This document shows positions 33,553 to 42,930 of a stretch of DNA of 64,000 nt, piece after piece. The DNA lies in assembly GCA_013115125.1 (NCBI GenBank), contig JABANN010000116.1, forward strand, positions 1 to 64,000. Direction: 5' to 3'. Each line of letters starts with the position of its first letter. Position 1 is the first letter of the stretch. The position numbers were made by a program, and so were the translations under genes. A model generated the notes under the pieces. It was not told where the DNA came from. It searched no databases and was given only the letters and a program-made list of their open reading frames with translations. The DNA is from Perkinsus olseni. Taxonomy: Eukaryota; Perkinsozoa; Perkinsida.

Positions 33553-34503
33553 TCATACAATTCTACCATCCTTCGTCGTCACGTTCAGCTCGAGGCCATC
33601 ACATTGCGCCCAAGCGACGACGTTGATAGTTTGCGGGTGTGATCGGATATGAAGGACATCCTCGTCACTACGACACAGACGGGGCGGTGAAGAGATTGTG
33701 ATGCCACCGGGAGAGGGGAACAGTATCATGAGATTTCCCCCGAGAGTCCTGGTGGACTCACATCCGACTGAAGTGAAGTTGGATTTCTCGTAGTGTTGTA
33801 TAACGAATGCATCGCTTCGGTCGACGAGAACGTAGGCGGCCATAATGCTTGGTACTTCGGCACGGACCTGTAGGAATAGCTCGAGAGTTGGTGTCGTGTT
33901 GTCAGCAGCAGCAGCAGCAGCAGTGCTGAGGGTTGACAAGGTTACGTTTACTTTATCGAGAGCTCTGGGGAGCATTTCACTGCGAAGCCGGGCAGCCAAG
34001 ACATGTAGCCTGTGCCATGAAGGGATGACCCACTCCGAGCTTATGTAAGCCACCACGGCATCCTCACGAGACGTCTTCCTGAAAGGGACGGCCTGGCCTT
34101 CGAAAGCCTGAAGTGCCCCCCTCACATCCTGGTCAAGATACATTCGGGTATGTCTTTGGCAAGCTTCCATTTCACCTCTCCTATAACAGCCTGACAGGTT
34201 GAAGGGCACGCTACGTTGAAGGGGATAGGGTGGGGCAAAAGGAGCACTTCCAACGCTCACCTTCTCTTTCGGAGCATCTGGGTCAATTGCTAAGACGTGG
34301 TGTGGGTCGAACCCTCCCAGAATATCAGAATGGAGGAGGCCGCCATCCCTGCCTGATGTGTACACGATCTTGGAGAAGTTGAAAGCCTCTCGTTGTTCGC
34401 CCTGGGTCGGTAGCGGCGGAGGGCCGCGCTTTGAAGCCGCCCGTTTTTTTCTTGACAGAAGGCCGAGGTGTACTAGGTTCGTCAATACGATGATGAGCCT
34501 CAT
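33553..34503 (-). CDS. Four-copy secreted/anchored family, member D
   Basis: Starts MRLIIVLTNLVHLGLLSRKK (ATG 34501-34503), then a basic/Pro linker, VLAIDPDAPKEK, and after a GTGAGC..TCAG intron the signature AVIGEVKWKLAKDIPECILT. The next exon has SREDAVVAYISSEWVIPSWH and RSEMLPRALDK. The last has VRAEVPSIMAAYVLVDRSDA, YEKSNFTSVGCES and a C-terminal extension to 33553. Although one frame happens to stay open through the introns, the homologous phases in members A-C show the spliced reading is correct. An intron holds a GCA trinucleotide tract (33904-33922). Head-to-head with hydrolase copy 2, about 500 bp apart. Confidence 0.65.
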   Translation of the reverse strand: MRLIIVLTNLVHLGLLSRKKRAASKRGPPPLPTQGEQREAFNFSKIVYTSGRDGGLLHSDILGGFDPHHVLAIDPDAPKEKVSVGSAPFAPPYPLQRSVPFNLSGCYRRGEMEACQRHTRMYLDQDVRGALQAFEGQAVPFRKTSREDAVVAYISSEWVIPSWHRLHVLAARLRSEMLPRALDKVNVTLSTLSTAAAAAADNTTPTLELFLQVRAEVPSIMAAYVLVDRSDAFVIQHYEKSNFTSVGCESTRTLGGNLMILFPSPGGITISSPPRLCRSDEDVLHIRSHPQTINVVAWAQCDGLELNVTTKDGRIV

Positions 34504-35182
34504 CGACACAGTAAAAACTGAGCACAATACTTCTGCGCTGGGTGTAGCTGGGAAAATACCCGTCACAATCAGCCACGGAGCGCGGGGGATTTCTTGGAAG
34601 AGCCCTCATCGAGCGATGGGCCCCTTCGAGCTTCCTGGGCGGGCGAGGGCAGCCACTGTGGAGGACGTGAAGAATTTCATAGTCCTCACCGTGGCTGTGG
34701 TATATGCGCCGAAAATTTGCACTACTGGTAGGAGCCTGTCATCTTGAATGTGACCCACGAGAGGTGTGAAGTTAGCAGTGCTGTAAGACAAGCGCTCCTG
34801 CACTGTTGGTGGCATGCCGGGGGACTTGGGGTTCCAATTTAGCCGCTATGTCCCTGCATAATGCGCAATCGTAGTGACGAGATCGGTCCAGTAGGGCTTT
34901 GGAATCAGTGGTGAGCCTCCTCGACTCGTTGTGGGTGATACCACAGCATGTCCCCACGCGATCGGTCTGTCGGCTTCCGCAGTTGTTTCTCAGTCTCTAA
35001 TATGCGGCCGATTCTTCCTCGCCCTTTCATCGCCCTGACAGCACTCTTAGCGGCCTTACTGTCTCTAATACTGTAGGTAGGCTGGACTCGTGAGAGCTTC
35101 GAGTAACCATCTCGGTGAGGAGCGCCTCGGTTAGCTCCCTTTGTAAGCGCCGGTGTATCTCGAGCATCAGGTATGACTTCAA
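34440..35182. repeat. Segmental duplication, copy 2 (pairs with 29690-30403)
   Basis: Contains the 5' end of member D, the shared intergenic region and the first exon and intron of hydrolase copy 2. It is highly similar to 29690-30403 with scattered substitutions and small indels. Confidence 0.85.
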
Positions 35183-36515
35183 TTACATCGTTGTGTCTCT
35201 CATCCACCTCGACTTCGCTCACGCACCGAGTAGTATCAGCCCACTGACCGACCCGGCGGTCTCTTCCGGTCTACAAGGGGCGCACAACTATCGAGTCCAG
35301 AGTGGGAATGAGTCCCTCGGCGTCTGGCTGGTAAGGCTCCTCTTTCTTCGGGGTATCACTGCGCTCCATCAGATACCCGCCAATAACGCCACCAAACCGG
35401 CCGAGCGAGCCGTCATGTACGACGTGCTGTCGCGCCCACCACACGCCCGTTTTCAGATACTTCCATGGGCAGGCTGGCAGCCGCGGTCAAGGCCATCGCA
35501 TCAAACTGTACAAGATGCTCGCCAACAGGCTCAGTGCTACCGTAGTTGCCTTCGACTTGAGAGGGTGATACCTTCGCTCGACTGGTCCGCCAGACGAGAG
35601 CTGTCGCTGGGTAGGTATGGCGACTCGACAGGAACCCCCTGGACGAGTGGAGTTCTCGAGGACATTCGAACGATTGTAGATTGGACTGGGAAGATGCTTG
35701 ACAATAATACGGTGAGGGATAGGAAATCACTTCTGCCCCAAGTGAACTGGAATGCACTTTATCTGCATCAAGCGGGCCTTTGCTGTAGCAGTACCTCTTG
35801 TCTCCACAGTTACCCGTGTACCTGTACGGCCATTCGCTGGGAGGCCCCCAGGCGCTGTACGCGGCACGGTATATGGTGAAGACGGGACGACGGGTAGGGT
35901 TCTCAGCAGCGCCATGAGGTCCATCTACTGCCGCTGTTCATAGGTGTCTGGTTGCATTCTCGAGTCGACCTTCGTAGAGTTCCCGAGGACGGCTGCTCAG
36001 CACCCAATGACCCTCCCGCTTTGGTTTCTACCCGTGGACACCCGTACTCGGCTCCTGGCCTCTCTCATGGAGTAGATCACGCCAGCGCTGCCGTATTCCC
36101 GGGATTCTTCCCCTCCCTGTCAGACCTGCGATGAAGGACCCGACCCGGTTCGATTATTACACAGGAAGGCAGCTGCGACTTCTGCGGCTCGAGGCTCCCG
36201 GGATGCCTGTCATCAATTTCCATGGTACGCCAGGGGCCTCTCTTCCAAGGACGGCACCGCCCTGTATTTGGCTCGAAGTCAGCAAGTCCCTTTCGGGGTT
36301 TCGTCATACCTTGTCCAGGTTTATCCGACTGGCAAATACCCCCAGAGAATGCCCGAGCCCTGAAGGAGTCCGTCGGAGGCGTCGACTATACGACTGTCTT
36401 CATCAACGGCGGCGGCCATTCCGACCTTCACACTGGCGATCACCAGGACCAAATGGTCCGGGCTCTTCGAGAGTGGTTCCCACAGACGGCAAACCGATCC
36501 TCCACTGTTTACTAA
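35002..36515 (+). CDS. Secreted alpha/beta-hydrolase, copy 2
   Basis: Exon 1 is a compact hydrophobic leader (MRPILPRPFIALTALLAALL), unlike the basic-plus-anchor start of copy 1. Exon 2 has SLIHLDFAHAPSSISPL and GAHNYRVQSGNESLGVWLV. Then come YFHGQAGSRGQGHRIKLYKM, VVAFDLRG spliced in phase (GTGATACC..GGGTAG) to YGDSTGTPWTSGVLEDIRTI, and LPVYLYGHSLGGPQALYAAR with the catalytic Ser. SGCILESTFVEFPRTAAQHP follows, then FDYYTGRQLRLLRLEAPG and PVINFHG spliced to LSDWQIPPENARAL (acid), and GGGHSDLHTGDHQDQM (His). It ends at 36515. The triad is complete. Very close to copy 3 at 42931, with long stretches nearly identical at the DNA level. Confidence 0.82.
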
Positions 36516-36764
36516 TCAGCAGCATCTCGATCTTTATGCTCATCGAGCCGTGTTGTGTAGCCGACCGCCATTGTCGATTCCGTCGGGCAAGTCCCAGCCA
36601 CCTTGCTTGCACGTGATCGGACTTTGCACGCATGCACATAGTCTGGAGGCAAGAATTAGCGCCACCGCGGAATCAAATTGAGCAAATTCACGTGGATCGT
36701 GATGATACTGGGATACTCTTCAGAACGTGGCGAAACCCGGTAGATGACATTGCCATCTCTCGCC

Positions 36765-37016
36765 TCAGTTAACTTCTGTTCCTTTTTTGTTAAGCACCAT
36801 AAATGTTCGACGATATTTCCACTCAGCGACTTCACAGCCCCTCCACTGATTACGTAAGGCAGTTGATGGAGCGGACATCGACGCTGTGCCTCCGTACCTC
36901 AGGCCTATCCAACGGTAGAAGATGTGGAGAGGAAGATGGAACATAGACATGATACTTCCAAGGGTGCCATCGTACACGAGAGGGTAGGCTGCTTTCTGGG
37001 CCAATCCCCATGCCAA
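36765..37016 (-). CDS. Unknown small protein
   Basis: A single 83-codon frame: MAWGLAQKAAYPLVYDGTLG, then FHLPLHIFYRWIGLRYGG and a basic tail (KYRRTFMVLNKKG). There is no clear leader or membrane helix. It is divergent from the gene at 37111, 94 bp away. Unrecognised; it could also be a chance frame. Confidence 0.35.
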   Translation of the reverse strand: MAWGLAQKAAYPLVYDGTLGSIMSMFHLPLHIFYRWIGLRYGGTASMSAPSTALRNQWRGCEVAEWKYRRTFMVLNKKGTEVN

Positions 37017-37110
37017 GCTTTTCGGCGTTGGTTCATTCTTCGAGGTGTTTGAGAGTCGGAGGTGCTTCGCTGATGATCAAGCGTGTTCGCTATAGATACC
37101 GCGTCTACCT

Positions 37111-37734
37111 TTGGACCAGCAGCCTATCATCGGCATGTCCCACCAGACGTTCGAGACCGGCAACATGGTCGATGTGGTCTCCCATCGCGATGATACCTCA
37201 TCAGAGTTCCAGTATGCACACGACCATCCTGCTGCTCTGTCGAAGGGCCTGCAGCCTGGAACAGGGCGATTTCAACGCGATCCGGTTGTCCTGCCAAGCC
37301 GCGCTGAGGCGGCGCCCTCACCCAGTGAGGCCTACGGCCATTCTGCTGTTGTGGAGACGGTGACCTCCTACCCTCCCCGCGGAAGGCCTGGCTTCGCGAA
37401 CAAGGGTCCTGAATTCGACGGTCTAGTGTGGGAGAAGAGCAAGGCTGATGAATGCCTTGGCCATCGTGAGAACTGTACTGCTCATGATCTAGCTCTCATG
37501 CATAATGAGTTCAATCTCGACGATGCCAACAGGGTGAAGAAATACGGCCTGTCCTCCTGTACGCTGGACAGGGAGCAGCACAAGGCCCTCATCCGCGATG
37601 AGGATGCCCTCAATCACCATCACAGAGAGCCCGTGGCCCACTTCTTCAGCAACCCCGTCATCACCTATGAGAACCATATTCTGGCGCAGCAGATCTACGC
37701 CGACAAGCACGCTAAGGTAGCTGGTCAGGCCTGA
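37111..37734 (+). CDS. Unknown soluble protein, 207 residues
   Basis: One open frame starting MDQQPIIGMSHQTFETGNMV, rich in His, Asp and Glu. It has AECLGH-like Cys/His positions (ECLGHRENCTAHDLALMHNE), then LDREQHKALIRDEDALNHHH and a C-terminal helix (ILAQQIYADKHAKVAG). There is no signal peptide, membrane helix or recognised domain. Coding character is good through its length and it needs no intron. An upstream ATG at 37010 lies in another frame, so 37111 is taken. Confidence 0.6.
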   Translation: MDQQPIIGMSHQTFETGNMVDVVSHRDDTSSEFQYAHDHPAALSKGLQPGTGRFQRDPVVLPSRAEAAPSPSEAYGHSAVVETVTSYPPRGRPGFANKGPEFDGLVWEKSKADECLGHRENCTAHDLALMHNEFNLDDANRVKKYGLSSCTLDREQHKALIRDEDALNHHHREPVAHFFSNPVITYENHILAQQIYADKHAKVAGQA

Positions 37735-38152
37735 CCTCGCAAACCTCGCGCCAGCGTCAGCATTTTCTACTCAAGTGAAGTGACATCAGCTCGGGCGTTG
37801 TCACAGTGTCGCTCATTAACCGACTACTTTTTCTCTCTGTGTCTCGAGGATTCTGTATTTCCTTAGTTTCTCCAATCCACAGCAACCCTTCTTAATGTGG
37901 TTTCGATTATATACTCCCCCGCTGAGGTACCTCAGTGATCGTTCAATACTCTCATGCTGGAACGCATAAGATTCATCATCACTGCCGCTTCAAGCGTCGT
38001 GTTCAACCAAGTGACGGGAAGGCTCGCATGCAGGGAGCGTTGACCTCCGCCGTTATCGCAAAGCGTCCCCAGGGTCCCGGAGCTGGGCCGTCGTCCGCCT
38101 TCTCTGTGGTCATCACTGCACGAGATAGTTCCTTCCCGTTCAATGTTTATCA

Positions 38153-38550
38153 ATGCTCCGACGAGCGGCTCCTGTTTTGAGACGGCATGTTGTTCACGTC
38201 CGGCCGGCGGTGGCCCCTCTCGCTGCTAGGACTGCCCTACCTCATCGACGGTTTTATAGGAAAACGGGGGGAGCAGTGCTTAGGGGTCCCGAGCCTGCTG
38301 CTGCTGTTCACTCATTCTACGGCGAGGCTGTCGCTACTAAGGTGGACCAGTTGGTGAAGATGGCAGGGGTAAGGCCAGTGAGATCCCGTCGGAGGGGACA
38401 GGGCGAACTAATGAATAAACTCGACAAATATGCCGCTTGGCCCGAAATGACTGATTATGTATTCCGCAGGAGTCACTGCAAGTGAAGCAATTATCACTGC
38501 GCCTACAGAGGCCGCGGCGCGCCACACGATTTGCATTGACATGAGACATT
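38153..38550 (+). CDS. Small protein with mitochondrial-type leader
   Basis: ATG at 38153 begins MLRRAAPVLRRHVVHVRPAV, continuing Arg/Ala-rich with no acidic residues until RFYRKTGG, a classic mitochondrial presequence. VHSFYGEAVATKVDQLVKMA then runs into a GTAAGG donor. A second exon after CCGCAG is short, and two phases are possible. The mature protein would be under 60 residues. No family is recognised; end approximate. Confidence 0.45.
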
Positions 38551-38802
38551 CATGACCGTCATTGTAAATCAAACGTAAAGCAACAGATGCAGGGAAACAC
38601 TGCTATCGACGTAGTTAATAAGAACATTCCGCGCTGGAGCATCACGTCCTGGCTGGTGAGCTTGGACTCGGTGTTGCAGTCGTAAGCGGGACCTGAGCCC
38701 ATGCATCTCCGCTGCGGCCATGCGCTGCCCTCGGGCGCTCCTAGTTCGGCAGAATCCGGACCCTTGGTCTCTTGCAACAGCTGCTGATGGTGGTGCGGTG
38801 TC

Positions 38803-41679
38803 ATGGCGGACGAATGGATTGTGCAAAGGTCTCAGTACTTCTCGTCTCAGGTCCGCTCTCGAAGGCTGCAGCTGGCAGCCGGCCTGGTTGGCTTCTCACT
38901 ATTTGCCTTGTGGATGAACAAGGAAAAGATAACCTCGACAGTAAATTGCAGATCTTAAAGGTCCCGGGTTCGATCCCTCCACCTGTCAGGTTGGCACTCA
39001 AGGAGCCAGCGTCGTTCGAGAGACCATCAGCAACAAGGACCTTCAGGATGCAGCCGAGGTACCACACCATTCCCAACTCCTCGCTTCCACAGCCTCACGG
39101 CGTTCTCCACCGCAGGCCACTGTTCGGAAGATGTTGGAGCAGATTCTGGCCGACGAGTCCCTACGGGGGGTTGCTGGCGGTTGGGTGCTCCAGCTCCTCA
39201 ATGGCATGCAAAGTAAGCTGACAGGCCTTCACTACGCGCTGACTAACCCCATTATGACCAGATGAGATCGGAGATCTGATGGCCAAGATCATCCGCCTCG
39301 ACGCTGTGCAACAGGCTGCTAAGGACCTCGTCGCGTCCCTCTGCAAAGACCCGTACAGTAAGCCCCTCGTGGAGGGGCTGCGTCGTGAGGTGTTCTCTGG
39401 GCAGTCATTCAGCAAGTATCCTCCTTGGTGGTTTCTACCATCTACATGCCAGTGGTCCAGGATGCCGCTGCCAAGTGGACTGCAGAGCTGGTCATGCGGC
39501 CCGATGTTCAGGAGAAGCTCTCACAGACGACCTCGGACACTGTCAGGTGAGCTCGTTCCTGTTGGCTGTCCAGGGATATGCGCATCTTAGGTCGAAGGTG
39601 GTGCTCGACACTGTTGAAGAAGTAGCCATCCGTGTTGCACAGGGTGTTATCAACGACCCTGCAACCTCCGAGATGCTCAAGGAGAGGCTGACGGAAGTTG
39701 CTGCAGATCAGGAGGTGAGGGAAGGTCCGTAGAGGGCGTGCCTGCTAGGCTTTCCTTGGCAGTTGCAAGCGGCTCTGAGTGACTCAGCCTGGCGTGTCGT
39801 CTCTCGGAGCCTCAACCCTTTCGCCAAGCACCCCGAGATCACAAATGGTGATAATAACGGCAGGGAGGAGTCGGCCGTCACCGTCGAGTCCAAGGAAGAG
39901 GGCCCAGCACCGGAAGCTGCCACTGAGGTCGAGGGTGGACAGGGAGAGGAGGAGAAGGAACCCGAGGGAGAACCCTCAACCTCGCAGAGCCAAGGGGTGC
40001 CGCCTGACACGCCTGAGCCACACGCCGGGGAGGCTCCTGCGTTGGAGGCAGCAGCCACCGACGTTCCCGTGGGGACGGGAGAAACTGACGAAGCTGATCA
40101 CGCTGACTTGAGTGTCGATGCCAGTGAGCAGGAAACTGGGAAGGAGCCGTCATCTGCGGGTGGTAGCCTTCCTAGCCCAACAGCAGAAGTTGTCGAAGTC
40201 GTCGACACGATTTCAGCGAATGGCGCAGCAGAACCGCCCATGAGAGTCGCCGAAGAGAAGCCCATCGACAGTGACGTGGAGTCCGGACCCGAGCTGCCGG
40301 CCGAGGCTGCCCCTGAGGCTTCCGTTGCTTTCCGGGAGACTTTGGTAGCCACAGGGCAGAAAGTGAGGGAAGGATACCGCAAGTATCGCGAACGAGCCAG
40401 GCAGGCTAAGGACAGTTTCATGGCGCGTTGGCGGCTAAGGCGAGCGGCGGTGGAAGATGACTCTGAGAGGCGTCTGTTCAGCGGCGCTTTACGGCGACTG
40501 TCCGGGGAAGAAGGAAAGGACGAGCCTGGAAGGGGCGACGGCGAGAGCTTGGGGTTGGCGCGTCCTGCGGACGAGGAGCCAGATGACGCTGATGGCAGAG
40601 ACGAGCCCACCGCTGTCGCTGGTGGGGTAGAGAGCCCAGCTCTCGGCTCGACCAGCGGAGAGGATACTGCTAGCGCCTCGACTGATGTCATAGCTGATGA
40701 GCTTCCAGTTGATCATGAGGGAGAAGAGGCTGTTGATGGCCCTCTTGTGTTAACCGAGGAGGATGCCTCTGTTGTGGTCGATGGTATGGAAGACGAGGCG
40801 CGCCAGACTCCGCCCAAGGACGTGGTGGAAGAGGAGGCCGCGAATGCCCACGTGGATGTGCAGGCGCCACCGCCCACTCCTGCTGCTGCTGCTCCCGAGG
40901 CTCAAGGAGCTGTTGGAGGTGTGGCCGAGGAGCACGAAGAACCTGCTGTCCCGAGTGATGGAGTTTCGGGTATGTCGGAGACGGTAGAGAGGAAGGTCGC
41001 GGTTCCCCTCGATGAGGGCTCTTCGGAGCTCGATGCGGATACAACGGCTACACCAGTTGACGTGCGGGACGCACGAGCAACGGCTGGAGCGGCTACAAGT
41101 GAAAGTCTCTCTCGTGCTGAGGACGTCGTCGAACAAACGCCAGCAGACGAGCCTGAAGGCTCTGATTCTATCGAGGATGAGACGAACGCGGCCAAGGAAG
41201 GCGCAGTCCCAGAGCCTGATAAGATAAGTGAAGACTATGCGAGCTCAGCTAGCACTGTAGATGGTCAAGTGTCTGCGATTGAAGCATCAGATGGAGGGGC
41301 GAGTCTGCCGGAGACCGACGCTAATCATAACTCGAGCGAGGTGGTGTCTGCTGCTACGGACGGTTCGAGTTCGGATGATACAGCGACCGATTTGTCGGCA
41401 GAGAGTGCTTCTGATGCAACCCTACGAGCTAGTGCAGAAGTCGCTGGTGAATGCCCGGCGGTACGAGAGCCTCACAGTTCGCCATCTGTCCTACCTCTCC
41501 TTGTAACATACAGACCACTTTTTCTTCCTACCCTTATGAGTTACTCGACTACACCGTGTGCTGTTCCTACCATGATTGAATCGAGCACCATCTCAGAACC
41601 CTCTCCGGGGCCTGCTGCCGCTTCGAGTGCTGAACACTTCAGTGCAGCGTCCAGAGATGACAGTACATTTGACTGTTAG
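38803..41679 (+). CDS. Membrane-anchored helical protein with long acidic disordered tail
   Basis: A full model with seven in-phase introns. ATG at 38803 gives MADEWIVQRSQYFSSQVRSR, then a membrane helix (LQLAAGLVGFSLFALWMN). A helical region of about 180 residues follows, made of loosely repeated units: ASVVRETISNKDLQDAAE, ATVRKMLEQILADESLRG, DAVQQAAKDLVASLCKDP, DAAAKWTAELVMRPDVQEKL, DTVEEVAIRVAQGVINDP and LQAALSDSAWRVVSRSLNPF. Each is a helix ending near a D-P or similar turn. The last exon then runs about 600 residues rich in Glu, Asp, Ala, Ser and Thr, interrupted by one basic segment (GYRKYRERARQAKDSFMARW) that may be a coiled helix. It ends at 41679. The short N-terminus before the helix, without acidic start, fits an organelle or ER membrane anchor. 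No known family is recognised. Confidence 0.72.
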
Positions 41680-42106
41680 TATGTATTGTGTATGTATTGT
41701 GTATTATGGGATTTGTTTCTACTCCGAGAACGTGACTTGTGCGTGTCACATAATGAGGCGGGTTTCTCTGGCGCCGATCCAGTCTCGCCTTTCACTCACC
41801 GCGTCGGAAGTTGCACCGAGGCATAGGGCTCAACGAAGAAAAGGATTATGTGTAATCGAGGCGATTTGTGGGCAAGTCTCTAACCTTTCCTTCTTCAACG
41901 CATTCGGCAATTAATCAACGGGTCAGTCACGTTGAACCACATCAGCACCATTTCGACGGGTGATGACACTGGGCACGAGCCGCCAAAGACTGCCAACCCT
42001 TCGATCAGGGGTCAGATGCGTCATAGCGACGGGGGAACATGTAGTCAGCTGGCAAGTGCGTGACTGTCCCTTGACTCTGATGGCGTGAAATATCAGCAGA
42101 TCAAAA

Positions 42107-42178
42107 TGACCCCGGCCCGACTCGAACGGACAACCTTCTGATCTGGAGTCAGATGCGCTACCGTTGCGCCACAGGGCC
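42107..42178 (-). tRNA. tRNA-Trp (CCA anticodon)
   Basis: A 72-nt cloverleaf. Acceptor stem GGCCCTG pairs with CGGGGTC; D-arm GCGC..GCGC with loop AACGGTA; anticodon stem TCTGA/TCAGA with loop CTCCAGA (anticodon CCA); T-arm GTCCG/CGGGC with loop TTCGAGT. There is no intron. A pyrimidine/A-rich stretch follows rather than a clear T-run within the first bases. Stand-alone, between two protein-coding regions. Confidence 0.93.
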
Positions 42179-42930
42179 AAGCTGAGAATATTAGGTCGGT
42201 GCTCGGCGCGCTGGAGTAAACCTCTCATCACAGTAGATCGTCTCCCTAATCAGCATACATCGGAGCGGGCGGCTGCGTCAGCTCCTCAGGGTGCGAGTTA
42301 GAGTGCACCATATCATCCGCCCCTGTGATGTGAGACACGTCACGTCACCCGCAGGGTAGGCCGTCATATATTGTTCATCGCATCTTGAGTATACCGTTTT
42401 ATGTCACGTTTTCTAAGTAGAAGTTTCCGGGCCGCGGGGGATGCCAACGACGGCTCTCGAAGATCAGAGTTCCTGCGCCGAGGCCTTGTACCCGAATCGC
42501 TAGAGCTGAGTCTACCCTCATGAATCGTCACTTCGACGCATGCAGACGCGTTTTCTCGTAGCTCAGCTAAAACTGTCTTCTTCCGCAAACGTAAAGGCAG
42601 CAACCAAACCTATCACTCAAACGGCCAAGCTACTTGGCTATCGTAGTTATGACGGTGTACCACGTAGGGTACAACGGCAGCGTACAGGGACTTCCAATAA
42701 CTTCATTAACGTTCTGCCCGAGCTGGGGGTTTCGCGCAATCTACAATATGTTACGATCGAGGCGCTTGAGGACAAACACTGGCCGCCCGATGTGGCCTCT
42801 CATTCGCAGCAACACTTGTTTGCGCGGCACAGGGGCAACCAGAGCAGCACCCCGACGATTCGAGCAGTCCTGACAGATACCAAGTCCGGGTTATGTTAGT
42901 TCCTTTTCGATACCCTCCTGTTTGCAATCG
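42179..42930. other. Spacer, no gene seen
   Basis: About 0.75 kb upstream of hydrolase copy 3. Only short frames without splice or family support were seen. Unlike copies at 30214 and 35002, the flank here does not resemble the member C/D promoter region. Confidence 0.5.

Noticed and set aside
38942-38992. tRNA-like T-arm (GGTTCGATCC with short stems)
   Set aside because: It lies wholly in a 51-nt intron of the gene at 38803, lacks a matching acceptor and D-arm, and the intron splices in phase, so it is a chance match.
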